Below, piece after piece: positions 31,575-41,699 of a DNA stretch of 64,000 nucleotides. Below the pieces are notes generated by a model, which searched no databases, was not told where the DNA came from, and worked only from the letters and a program-made list of their open reading frames with translations. The translations under genes were made by a program, and so were the position numbers. Source of the stretch: Acanthosepion esculentum (Eukaryota > Mollusca > Cephalopoda > Sepiida > Sepiidae); assembly GCA_964036315.1 (NCBI GenBank), contig OZ038500.1, positions 63,878,749 to 63,942,748 of the forward strand, in the 5' to 3' direction. Within the stretch, counting starts at the first letter, position 1; every line of letters begins with the position of its first letter.

Positions 31575-31715
31575 CATAGATGTCAACACTTAGAGGCGAC
31601 AGTCTGTTTCATGCTAGATGCAATCGTCAGACCCATCAAGATGCAATCGTCAAGCCTGACGATTTTGTCTAGCATGAAACAGACCTTAGCCTCTAAGTGT
31701 TGACTTCTATGTTCA
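31575..31715. repeat. inverted repeat, ~55-bp imperfect arms
   Basis: AGATGTCAACACTTAGAGGC...AGTCTGTTTCATGCTAGA on the left is mirrored by TCTAGCATGAAACAGAC...GCCTCTAAGTGTTGACTTCT on the right. The loop has two copies of ATGCAATCGTCA. A diverged single arm occurs at 18430-18560. Confidence 0.85.
31594..31634 (-). ncRNA. hammerhead-like motif in left arm
   Basis: On the minus strand: CTGACGA (31630-31624), TGC/GCA stem II, GAAA (31610-31607), CAGACT, then the triplet GUC. Stem I has only 4 pairs with two wobbles. The right arm carries a poorer copy on the plus strand (31656-31690). Confidence 0.45.
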
Positions 31716-32002
31716 CTTTTATATTTACACACGCTCTATCTCTGATATTGAGCACTTTATCCCGTAAATATAGCACATCTTAAGACTATATTTCTTCATA
31801 TATATATATATATATAATTATTTTTGAAAACATAATCATATTTTAAAAAAAGATAATTATAATTTTAAGTTCTACTTCTGTATCGAGCAATGTTTTTAAA
31901 AATAAAGAAAACATAAATGCTAAGGAACTTTGGATTATTAATCTAACTGTTCTTTACTATTACATCAATACACACACACACATACATACATACAGACACA
32001 GA

Positions 32003-32007
<5 letters not shown>

Positions 32008-32052
<45 letters not shown>

Positions 32053-32200
32053 TAGAAGATCAAATATAGATCAAGTTTGGATACGAATCCGACAAAATGA
32101 TAGGATAAAGAACAAGTCGGAAACAGATCTCAATCTAACATGTTTCACTTCATTAAATCTTCGTCAGAGATCAAGACAGAAATGATAAAAACCAAAGAGA
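32008..32200 (-). mobile_element. (TA)n and Penelope-like terminal repeat, family C
   Basis: A TA array (32008-32050) abuts a copy of the family also seen at 6240. On the minus strand CTGACGA (32167-32161) and GAAACATG are present, and ATCT/AGAT can form stem I, but stem II is weak. Confidence 0.5.
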
Positions 32201-32209
32201 CGCAGATTA

Positions 32210-32555
32210 ATGGTATGTTTTGTTTGGTTATTTCTTTTTAGTTAGATACGTGTCATACGTAATGAATTAACAAATAAGATTCAAATATGTGTAAGAAAAC
32301 ATTCTGGACGCTAAATTCTTTAGAAGCTAGTGAGACGCAGTAGGATGTTTTTGAAAAATTTTGTTTTGGTTTGATTTTTAATTACAGCATATGTCGTGCG
32401 TATTTTGTATATATCTTGATTTTATGTATTCGGAAGAGATAAGTTAGATTAACAAATAATGGATCTGTAGAAAAAATGTGACGTAATGTAGATTTTTTAA
32501 ACGTGTGTTATTAGTTGATAATATTTAGAGTATAAATATGTTGACATAATATTTT
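32210..32555. other. non-coding, nothing recognised
   Basis: AT-rich with no frame or repeat match. Confidence 0.45.
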
Positions 32556-32559
32556 CTCT

Positions 32560-33000
32560 TTAAAGGGTTATCTTCTTTTTTCTATCTTCTTTTCTGATCG
32601 CTTCCTTCATGATGATGATGCTGATGGCTAAGTAGACCAATTCTTGCATGGAGGTGCTGATGACATTAACTACATAGTAACATTGGCGCAGGATGAGGTC
32701 GATTTTTGTCGAGTCTCTCTCTTGTCATTTGACATCTTCCTTTTCTCTTCTGGTGGTTTCGAAAATTTTGGTTCCGATGGTGATAGAACATTGCCAGTTG
32801 GTACGGTCTTGGGCCTGTCCGTCAAACGATTTAGGTTCAAGTTCAATGGCTTTCAATCTTGTTTTGAGTTTGTCCTTATATCTACGAAGTTGACTATCCT
32901 GTTGTCTTTTCCCTTGAATTGAGCTCACTGAATAAGACTTGATCGGGCAACGTTGACTCCTCCATTCTTGTTACATGTCTTGTACAGAGTTTAATGATCA
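32560..33000 (-). pseudogene. LINE family 3 C-terminus with C2H2-like finger
   Basis: The minus-strand frame 32928-32725 reads QLRRYKDKLKTRLKAIELEP, then SFDGQAQDRTNWQCSI and ARREKED-like residues. In a shifted frame it ends HLHARIGLLSHQHHHH. This matches the end of a LINE protein whose tail is CxxC...F.ARIGL.SH. A stop and a frameshift disrupt the finger. Confidence 0.75.
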
Positions 33001-33066
33001 GAAAGTCGATGCTTTGACTGTTGGTTCTTTCCAAGACTTTGCTGTTGGTCACATAGTAACTCCAAA

Positions 33067-33068
<2 letters not shown>

Positions 33069-33116
<48 letters not shown>
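33069..33116. repeat. (TA)n array
   Basis: At the end of the LINE family 3 fragment. Unrecognised sequence follows to 33530, apart from a TCTAGGTAGGTTTTCCTGGC word (33354-33373) also found at 42490. Confidence 0.95.
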
Positions 33117-33119
<3 letters not shown>

Positions 33120-33529
33120 CTTATAAATGTAAGTAAATATACTCGTCTGGAAAAACCTTAGGTGTTTTGGCTTATAAATGAACAAACAAATACCCAAGGA
33201 AAAATAAGGAATAAAAAAGAAAGAACTAAGAACATATACTTCAGGCGAAAACAATCGTCCAGAATCCAAGCTCAGAGTCCAAAGAAAAAAACCTCCGACA
33301 CGAGTAAAACAAAAGTAACTAAGCAAAGGGCTCAATACACTAAGTACAGCAAATCTAGGTAGGTTTTCCTGGCTCTTTAGGTTCGTAATTATATATATAT
33401 TCAACCTCAGCGTCGTCACTGCACGCTCCAAAATTATTCTTACAGTTAACAATATCACATTTCTAAAAACACTTCTTTCGGATTACACTTTATCTTTCGA
33501 TGTCCTGTTATTACCTGGATGTAAAAACT

Positions 33530-33739
33530 TATCTATTTCCCTACCTGAGGATGATCGTATGAAACGATTGAAAGCTAGTATTAAAAAAAGACCTGATAAA
33601 ACCGGAATTTATAAACAAGGATCATACCATTCATTAACGGATTCGAGGTTAATGTATTTTATTATTAAAAATTGTTTGCGAGAGTGATTCTTGCCATATC
33701 GTTAACATCATTATCTGCTTTTCTTATGAATGATTCGCG

Positions 33740-33789
<50 letters not shown>

Positions 33790-33790
33790 C
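33530..33790 (+). mobile_element. Penelope-type terminal repeat with hammerhead motif
   Basis: Hammerhead-like motif at 33542-33580, then a body that matches the inverted repeat at 14200-14462 (CAAGGATCATACCATTCATT and GGTTAATGTA). A (TA)n array (33741-33787) is itself flanked by ACGCGAATCAT inverted words. Confidence 0.6.
33542..33580 (+). ncRNA. minimal hammerhead motif
   Basis: CTGAGGA (33545-33551), 5-bp stem II GATCG/CGATT, GAAA (33570-33573), one-pair stem III and a CUA cleavage triplet. Stem I is only TAC/GTA. The core is canonical but the stems are marginal. Confidence 0.45.
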
Positions 33791-34039
33791 GCGAATCATA
33801 TAAATGTCTTTAAATAAATTGTCGGACTATGTTCAATTCAAATATATATATATATATGTATTTATATATAATCAGGCAGATCTATTAAAAACGACAGGCA
33901 TTTTGTGCCGATTAATTTTAGTGATCCAAATTACGGATATTTCTCAGACATTGAGGAAACTCTGTTAGAAATTATCTGAAGTACGTTTCGGAAGAAAACT
34001 ACAAGAAATTTGGTCGAAGGTTTCGACTTTCTTCAGTCA

Positions 34040-34185
34040 TAATCAGGGTAGGTAGAGACAGTTGGAGGTATGGCGTCTAAATTAAGGGACGAGCCTCGCG
34101 AAGCAGAGTGGCTCTTGCAGCGTGTCTCACTGGCCATTGTGCAAGGTAATGCTTTCTCCATCATTGCGGCTCGCAGCGGTCAGCA
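34040..34185 (+). pseudogene. orphan coding relic, not identified
   Basis: From the ATG at 34071 the frame reads MASKLRDEPREAEWLLQRVS and then LAIVQGNAFSIIAARSG, before an A-run and a stop. The richness in charged residues and GC contrasts with the flanks, so it looks like old coding sequence. The ..LLQR.SLA..QGNA pattern resembles C-termini of some non-LTR element proteins, but I cannot assign it. Confidence 0.3.
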
Positions 34186-34324
34186 AAAAAAAAAAAATTG
34201 TTTTTTGTTTATTGATATTTTTATCTGCTGGTTAGTTTCGTAAAACTAGTAATTGTTGTGACGTAGACAAAGAGTGTTGTGACGTAATCGAAGTGTAATT
34301 TGTGTTTTACATTCACTGTCGGAG

Positions 34325-34715
34325 GAATTATCTATGAAAATTTCTCGGACATTCAGGCCGGTAAATGTTATTTAATACTGTTTATTATAAACAGAGCATT
34401 TATTTAAATATTTGTATCTATAAAAATAATGTTAAACATAAAAATGTCTTTAAATAATTGTCGGACTTTGTCCATTTCATAATGTGTGACTTCCATTGTT
34501 TAAATGTCTAAATGATGGTTCCGTATAGGATACAGGTTCGAATCCTGTCGAAGGACGAATATTTTCTATGAAAATTTATCGGACATTCAGGCCGGTAAAT
34601 GTTATTTAATACTGTTTATTATAGACAGAGCATTTACTTAAATACTTGTATCTATAAAAAGAATGTTAAACATAAAAATATAGTTCTTAAATTATAACTG
34701 TTTTTATTTATTGAC
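34325..34715 (+). mobile_element. tRNA-derived SINE, family 4, two overlapping copies
   Basis: The second copy (about 34500-34715) has CAGGTTCGAATCCTGTCGAA as T-arm and box B, then TCGGACATTCAGGCCGGTAA. The first (34325-34500) starts at the equivalent of the second's body, with TCGGACATTCAGGCCGGTAA and GTTATTTAATACTGTTTATT, and leads into the second. Other copies: 55195, 62935 and 63185. Confidence 0.75.
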
Positions 34716-34719
34716 TGAT

Positions 34720-35042
34720 GTTTTTTTATGCATGAGCATTGCTTCAAGAATCATAAGACTGTTTTTACTATTTGATTTTACCAGTACTTTGGTATTGTTT
34801 GTGAGTAGCTGTCTAATGCTGCTTATTAATGTGTTTCCAGATGGCACTATGGTCAAATAGGTGGCAGGTGAGTCTCCGTAAGAGTGTGGTTGTGGTATAT
34901 ACTGTGTAAGACGTTTTGTGTTTATGATTTACAGAGATACATTTTCCGAGTGGGCAAGTATGTTCATACACAATATTGATCTTATATAGGGTGGAGGTGA
35001 AAGTTTGCCACATATTATTTTTAATAACTAAGTTTTCGACTG

Positions 35043-35045
<3 letters not shown>
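34720..35045 (-). pseudogene. Penelope GIY-YIG fragment
   Basis: The minus strand reads KPVENLVIKNNMWQTFTSTL, YKINIVYEHTCPLGKC, then LLRRLTCHLFDHSAIWKHI. This is the GIY-YIG domain entry and core helix of a Penelope protein. The Y-Y core is altered (SYTVYTT for SYIGYTT), which removes the glycine of the GIY-YIG signature. A (TA)n array (35050-35098) truncates its upstream side. Confidence 0.8.
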
Positions 35046-35103
<58 letters not shown>

Positions 35104-35194
35104 TTTTTGTTGTTGCTGTTTCGTCATTTTTGTAGTTGTGATGCATTTGACTTTGTTAATATATATTAGCGCCGTTATTGTTAATATTTGGAAA

Positions 35195-35305
35195 AAATGT
35201 TATATATACCGGAATCTTAAAATACATAAATCAGGCTACCCACTCCGCCCTATAATATCACAAGTTCCTACGCCTATATATCCGTTATTATAAACTTTGA
35301 ACCAA
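35195..35305 (+). pseudogene. Penelope RT fragment, opposite orientation
   Basis: The plus strand reads NLKIHKSGYPLRPIISQVPT and PIYPLL, matching the KIHK...PLRPI.S...P motif of Penelope reverse transcriptases. It points toward the GIY-YIG fragment's upstream end but lies on the other strand, so the locus is a rearranged or inverted junction. Confidence 0.7.
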
Positions 35306-35499
35306 TTACTCATTAGATTAATTAGAGGAACGTAAACGACAGCAATTTATAGAGAAACAAAAACGTTTAAACAGGGATCTGATCTGTGAACAGGCTGGAA
35401 TTGAGAGAGCCAAGAAGCACAAATATGAGGATATTTTCGAAATGGGGGTCCGGCAAGAATTGCTCCAGGTAAACCTCCTCTCAGTATGAGCAAATATTT

Positions 35500-35875
35500 T
35501 AAAGGACCAATTCAACGAAATTAAGCAACGTCTAACCTGGTTAGTACCTAGATAGGTAACAAGTTGGGAATATCAGGTGCTGCAAGCTTGGATGTACGGG
35601 CGGTGTAATTAATAATGGCTCGAAATTATGAATCAGAGAGCAGAGTTCCAATTCCAGTAGGGTTCGTTATATTAACTTACACGCAAATACCCTTGGGAGT
35701 GGCATGAATCCACTTCTTTCCCCTAGCTTTGGGTTAATTAGCAGGACATGTATCGGTAAATCATTATTATCTCCAAAAAATTCTTACGATCTAAAAATAT
35801 TTTCTGATTTGAAATAACTAGAAAACGGTTGATAAGCCGTAAAAAATCAAATCACTCAAATCAACGTGAATGTTG
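35500..35875 (+). mobile_element. 5S/tRNA chimeric SINE, 5' truncated
   Basis: Starts within the 5S-like head at AAATTAAGCAACGTC (35518). It continues GGTAACAAGTTGGGAATATC...CTGCAAGCTTGG to the 5S end near 35590. A tRNA-like part follows (box A GGCGGTGTAATTAATAATGG, box B GAGTTCCAATTCC), then the body, and the tail ends GGTTGATAAGCCGTAAAAAA with TCAA repeats. The first part of the 5S head is missing. It is the only plus-strand copy here. Confidence 0.87.
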
Positions 35876-36084
35876 AGGAAGAGGTGAAAGTGAATATTGC
35901 TAAATATTGCCATGAATGTTGCATTCGCAGTTTCAAAGGAAAGTCTGTATTTATGTATAATAATGTTCTTTCTAATGGTTGCATGTTAATTGTTTCGCCA
36001 TAAAAGCTTTACAGGAGGAAAATTAATGGAATGGTCGCCATCAAGTTCTAAGTCCAATCGTCGATCAATGGTCAGTTGGTTTGG

Positions 36085-37040
36085 TTTGGTTTCTTTTACG
36101 TCATATCAGTCTCAATGGATTATTTAATGGCGACATAACTTTTATTGTTGGTAATATTTTTTTCCAAAATCTATTTCTGGTAATACTTTTTATACAAAAA
36201 ATCTATTTCTGGTAAAATTTTTCTCCAAAACTTTATTTCTTTTAATAATTTTCTTTCCAATATATATCGCTGGTAATATTTTTTTCTTTTTTTAAAGAAA
36301 TGTATAGCTGGTAATATGTTTTTGGTTTGTTTTGTTTTACGGCATATCAAACTCAATGGATTATTTAATGTCGGCACAACTTTTATTGTTGGTAATATTT
36401 TTTCAAAAATCTATTTCTGGTAATACATTTTATACAAAAAATCTATTTCTGGTAAAATTTTTCTCCAAAAATTTCTTTTAATAATTTTCTTTCCAATATA
36501 TATCGCTGGTAATATATTTTTTCTTTTTTTAAAGAAATTTATAGCTGGTAATATATTTTTGGTTTGTTTTGTTTTACGTCATATCAATCTCAAAGGATTA
36601 TTTAATGTCGACACAACTTTTATTGTTGGTAATATTTTTTTCCAAAATCTATTTGTGGTAATATTTTTTTTATACAAAAAATCTATTTCTGGTAAAATCT
36701 TTCTTCAAAAATTTATTTCTTTTAATAATTTTCTTTCCAATATATATAATGCTGGTAATATATATTATTCTTTTTTTCAAAAAATGTATAGCGGGTAATA
36801 ATTTTTTTTATAAAGTATTTCTGGTATTAAATCTATTTTTACACTTTCATAATGTTTTGACCCCAGTTTGGGAGTTAACTATTTTCCCATAGCTGGGACA
36901 CTAACACGTGCTACGACCCCGGGTCAGAGTTTGACCTGGGAACACCAGCAATTAAGAGGTGGTTACACTCTCCTCAAAACCTCCTTATCAGGGGCGTTGC
37001 TGCTGGACCTAGTTTATCGTCTTACCCAGGAAGAAATATT
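36085..37040 (-). mobile_element. SINE family 3 with ~240-bp tail array
   Basis: Head at 36870-37040, read on the minus strand (GGTAAGACGATAAACTAGGT, CTGACCCGGGGTCGTAGC, CCCAGCTATGGG). The tail is repeated about three times: TTTATTGTTGGTAAT at 36141, 36382 and 36619, with spacings of 241 and 237 bp. Each unit has a TTACGGCATATCAA-type tail end plus several AATCTATTTCTGGTAA words. Confidence 0.8.
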
Positions 37041-37573
37041 CAGTTGTAAAGATTAAATTATATGAAGGTGACAAACAACATAACAGTAAAACTGACCTTT
37101 GGGAAGCAATTAAAATAATCAAGTTGAAAATTGAGTCTGTTGATGTCAATAACTTAACAAAATCAGTGGATAATAAATTGTTTATTGTGATTAATAACAA
37201 GTGTTACTTCTTTAACACGTAACTGCTACCAAGGTTTGTGTTTGCTAATTTTTCTATTATAGGTATTGATCAATTTTAAATGATATTATTACTCTATTAT
37301 TAAAGTAAAATGATTGTCTAGTTTTGAGGATTAACTCCAGACAGCACATTTTGCAATAAATAAAATAACTTCAATAAAATGCACCAAAATTACCTAAATA
37401 TTTAACCTTTTTTTAAATACACTATTAGTTCAACCAAAACAATGGCCAAACTCACTAAATGTAAAAGGTTACTGCGCGAAATTGTTTTAATGTAGGAAGT
37501 GCATATGATGTGGACGAGCCGGGTAGATTTCGGTTGACCTGGACTAGAAAAGATTGTTGTGTACACAAAGAAA
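37041..37573. other. non-coding, nothing recognised
   Basis: AT-rich sequence up to the mariner target TA. Confidence 0.5.
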
Positions 37574-37575
37574 TA

Positions 37576-38472
37576 CAGGGAGCGATGGATAATTTTCGTC
37601 TAAATTACGCCAAAATGAAAATAACTGACATCTTATTTGAGCGGATATATTTACCAAATTTACACAAAAAATGTCTTGAAAGACGAAGGAGTAAACTAAT
37701 TCAATAAAATCGCCACTGGCTTCAACCACGGCCTCCAGACAACTAAAGAAATTTCCTGCATGTCTTCTGGATTCTTCCTTTGTTTAAGTTGGTGAATGCT
37801 GCCAAAATCATCGCTTTCAGATCATCTTTGGTGTTATAGAGAGTTTTGTTGGTCTCTCGCTCAACTGCACCCCACACATAATAATCAAGTGGGCTGCAGT
37901 CTGGGGAGTTGGGTGGCCAGATGTAAGGGGTGATGTGGTCGCAGAAACTGTCTGACAGGCACGACTGGGTCCTTCTGTTTGTGTGGCATGGTGCAGATTT
38001 CTGTTGCCAGACATAGGGTCTTTCAGTAGCCACCCTCTTGACTCAGGGCAGTACTATTTCCTTAAGGGACTTGATGTAGGCCTCCGTGTTAAGTCTGAGG
38101 CCCCCACCAACAAATTCGAGAGTTCCTTTCTTATCAGAAGGATCAGAGTGAGTCTTCCGACCTTCAGAACCTTCGTAATCTTTAATAGACCCATCCAACT
38201 CTTTCCGAATCATCTTCATTGTCCTCGGATTGACACCCAAACACTCTGAAATGTGCGCATTGGACTATCCGGTAGGAATGCAAAGAAGTACACTATGCTA
38301 TTTCCCAATTTCTAACGGAAGAAATTGCGTCATGGTGTCTTTTTTTTTCTCAAAGACGGTCCCTAATTGATTCTATTATACTGTGCAGTCGACAAAATCA
38401 AAAACAAACTACGCGCATGCGCGAAATTTTAAAAAATAAATAAAATGGCGACAATTTACCCATCGCACCCTG
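37576..38472 (-). mobile_element. mariner-superfamily element, DD37D type, internally deleted
   Basis: Flanking TA at 37574-37575 and 38473-38474. The ends are CAGGGAGCGATGGATAATTT on the left and, reversed, CAGGGTGCGATGGGTAAATT on the right. The minus-strand transposase begins near 38330 (MTQFLPLEI-type start), continues MGVNPRTMKMIRKELDGSIK, then jumps to GLRLNTEAYIKSLKEIVLP, and ends with the catalytic region CHTNRRTQSCLSDSFCDH and YIWPPNSPDCSPLDYYVWG. The second and third catalytic positions are 37 residues apart. The middle, which should hold more DNA-binding sequence and the first aspartate, is missing, and a lysine (QQKSAPCH) occupies the second aspartate's place. Inactive. Confidence 0.88.
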
Positions 38473-38479
38473 TACATAA

Positions 38480-38840
38480 ATAAAAAAAAATTATACAGTC
38501 ACCGTGTTGTGTCCTGAAAAAAAAAATTATCGTGTCAAAAATAATTATAATAAAATAATTATAACAGTTATAACTATAATTAATTTTCTCCTAAACCAAA
38601 GAGAATCGACCACGCATTTCTCCTCTACACACCCAAACACATGACATTCACACTATCATACAAGCAGTTTACACGGACAGGTCTATAGCACGTGCGTTTA
38701 CGAAAATTTCTCTCCTTTTTCCGTTTTAAAATTCGTGGTAATAAAACTCCAGATACCTCTTGTATTTTCTAACTGAATTATCTAGACACTCATTATATGC
38801 ATCTATAAAAAAGAAGCATACTAGAAAGACTATATATTTT
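38480..38840. other. non-coding, nothing recognised
   Basis: AT-rich stretch with no frame. Confidence 0.5.
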
Positions 38841-38844
38841 ACTT

Positions 38845-39245
38845 AATTTTTATCTTGTATTTCTGACGGATTCCGATCTTTATTTGATCTATATTTGATC
38901 CAAATTTCCAGTTTTATCTTGTATTTCTGTCGGATTCCGATCTTCATTTAATCTACATTTGATCCAAATTTCCAGTTTTATATTGTATTTCTGTCGGATT
39001 CCGATCCTTATTTGATCTAAATTTGAACCAAATTTCCAGTTTTATCTTGTATTTCTGTCGGATTCCGATCTTCATTTAATCTACATTTGATCCAAATTTC
39101 CAGTTTTATATTGTATTTCTGTCGGATTCCGATCCTTATTTTATCTAAATGTGAACCAAATTTCCAGTTTTATCTTGTATTTCTGTTGTATTTCGATCAT
39201 TATTTGATCTACATTTGATCCAAATTTCCAGTTTTATTTTGTATT
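38845..39245. repeat. 64-bp satellite, six units, dimeric pattern
   Basis: CCAGTTTT starts at 38908, 38972, 39036, 39100, 39164 and 39228, exactly 64 bp apart. Units alternate between TTCATTTAATCTACATTTGA and CCTTATTTGATCTAAATTTG types, giving a 128-bp higher-order repeat. The words CTGTCGGATTCCGATC and TTTGATCTA recall, in reverse, the family C terminal repeat at 6300-6360. Confidence 0.96.
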
Positions 39246-39389
39246 GCTGTCTCTAGTGTCCCCAATAACACATAAAAAACAGATAATAAATAGTACTTGT
39301 TTTGTTGTTTTCAGTTTTTGCTCGTTCTCAGTTTTACGGATATCTTTGTATATAAAAATGTTATGGTGTTTATAACTATTTACTCAGAG

Positions 39390-40050
39390 TTATAACTCCC
39401 CTACAAGACCAAGACTGTAGTTGCCAGGGAAGAATCCCCCCGGGAGTTTTTTCCACAAAGTAAAAGTTCTGGGGAAAACGCCGTCTGAGTGGAACTTACT
39501 CCTTATCAAAGGAACACAAAGGGATGGTGAAGATTTTCCATCGTGAATATACCTCGGCGAGAACGTCTGAACTTTTGGCATTAAGGAATGTAACTCGTCC
39601 GAACATCTGCCATAAGACCGATAGAGTAATGAGAGGCTAGTAACGTTTAGATAAAATAAGAGTTGCACGGTTGAAAACAGTTCATCACGCACAAGGCCGT
39701 GTCATCGGTTTTGAACTCCGTCGAGGCTAGATAGTGGCAGAGGACTGGGCATCTCCAGCCCAGCTATAGCAGCAATTCATTCTTACTCTGATCTGACTCT
39801 TGTAAAGACAGATCATTGCAGAAGTAGATAAGTATTTTCTGGAGTGATTTAAGGAACCGGCTATACTTCCATCATCTTTTGGCGATGGTACGAATATACA
39901 GATGCCATTTCAGGTCGGAGATGAGCTTTTGGCGCAGTAGGTGTTCATGGTAAGGAGCCTCTTTGAGCTTATAGGTACTCATTTGGTGTAGATTCAGAGT
40001 CTGCTTGATGGTGATAAAATGACACTAGTCAGTTCCTCCTGTCGAATTTA
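39390..40050 (-). pseudogene. LINE family 4 reverse transcriptase, C-terminal part
   Basis: Minus-strand frames give QTLNLHQMSTYKLKEAPYHE, LISDLKWHLYIRTIAKR, then, after shifts, TSLSLLYRSYGRCSDELHSL and IRSKFHSDGVFPRTFTLWKK. The order matches the post-palm part of a jockey-like RT. It differs from family 1 (SKFHSD...FPRT.TLW end) and resembles 49829-50300 and 62000-62480. Confidence 0.75.
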
Positions 40051-40164
40051 AATTTAAATTTGACAACTTTTTAAAGCAAATTCTAGTCATTGAAGTTTAT
40101 GCAATTTGTATAGACAGGCTTAGTAAATGTCGATAATATATTTACAAATATGATTTTACTTAGC

Positions 40165-40480
40165 TTTACGGTGTGGCGTAAGTGATTAGAGCTTGGAATA
40201 GGAAATCAAATTCCATTCGGGTTCGCTACATTCACTTGCGCGCAAATAACCTTGGGAAAGGTATGAAATCATCTCTTCTCTCATCAGCTACGGGTTAAAT
40301 AGCAGGATAAACTGGTTCCTATAGATTTCCCCGATGAGTCTAATCTTAACCAGAAATTGCAACCTACTGCGAAAGAAACGGCTACCTACTGCGGGAAAAT
40401 ATTCTACCGAGTTAATAATGAATCCAAAGAGACATGAACGTACAAGCTTAACTTCCAAGAGCTGCTACTCTCTAGAGGAT
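40165..40480 (+). mobile_element. tRNA-derived SINE, family 2-like
   Basis: Head with TGTGGCGTAAGTGATTAGAG, degenerate box B, then CATTCACTTGCGCGCAAATA and GGTATGAAATCATCTC as in other tRNA SINEs here, and two AACCTACTGCG units. No 5S head. Confidence 0.65.
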
Positions 40481-41125
40481 GCTTCCCCGATCTCTCTAAT
40501 CTTAGCCTCTTCAAATCCTCTATCTTGAGCGGCCCCCGGACCTTTAATTGGGTGAATATTTATTTTAAAAAATACATGATATATATGGTGACAGTATTTC
40601 TGACTGACTAAAGTATATGAGAGAAAGTCCAAGAAAAATTTCCGTACCATTTCCTCCGCTCTCAGAGGTCGATTTCAAACCCAATTAATATTCGAGGATT
40701 TTTGATTATCGATTTCGTAGGCAGTCGGTTCGACCCACTTGAAGCAGTGTCGCAACATAATTTTCGCGACTTGGTTGCCTCTCATCAAGCCATGTTCCTG
40801 AGTAGCATTAGTAAATACCCAGATATCAGGATTGATGAACAATGAGAGTATTTGTCTGTCTTGCTGGTTTTGTTATGCTGAAAGACATTCTTGTTCGTCC
40901 GTTTAATTATTTTTAAGCGCCTAAAGCAAGAAATCTACTCGAAAAATATAATCTGGTCGTGTTACCTATTTGCCAAAGATATTCAACCAATAGGCTATTA
41001 TATTATCTTGTGTCTTTTCTTATATTATTGAAATTTCTTTTCCAACTTTGAAATGAAGGTGTCGATAGTATTACATATTAGGTTTTTCAACATCCGGTTT
41101 TCTGTTAAACGTGACAAATAGTGTG
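40481..41125. other. non-coding, nothing recognised
   Basis: No credible gene or repeat. Confidence 0.45.
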
Positions 41126-41129
41126 CTAC

Positions 41130-41590
41130 ATCAGAGTAAGACTACGGAGATTGATGAAAGTCAGAGCAACACCTGAAATATAATACGACAGACTCCTGAC
41201 TGATCCAAGTTTCAAGAAGACATAAAAAAACAGAGTTATAAACGGATACAACCTGAACGAGAATACAAAATCAAATTGTAAAATAATGAGAGACACATTG
41301 TTGACGTCAGCGAATGAGATTATTGGAAAGAAAACGAGACAAGATAGTAACGAATGGATGACAGAAAAATTTTAGAGATGATGAAAAAGTGACAATAAAC
41401 AATGCCAAAGATTGGAAAAGAACACCTGACATAGAAATAAAAACAAAACAATGTAGACAAGCTAAAGAGGAATGCGTCAATGTGGAGAAATAGAATGTGT
41501 AACACAAATAGGAGCCAGTATACAGATTAGAATAAAAGAAATTAACAAGACGAAAGGTGAGCAAACCAAAACGCACTATAAACTCACGGG
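41130..41590 (+). pseudogene. LINE linker region between endonuclease and RT
   Basis: Plus-strand frames give LTSANEIIGKKTRQDSNEWM, TEKILEMM and KDWKRTPDIEIKTKQCRQAK. This resembles the charged linker (..GKK.R....W......L...) that precedes the RT in several RTE/L2-like LINE proteins. No catalytic motif is present, so the assignment rests on pattern only. Confidence 0.4.
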
Positions 41591-41699
41591 AAGGATCACT
41601 GATAATAGAAAAAGAAAAACAAAAAGATGAAGCTGATACGTCAATTTCAAAAGCTAAGCAAGGTGATAGGAAGCGGAAATATGTCGTTAGAAAAGAGTT

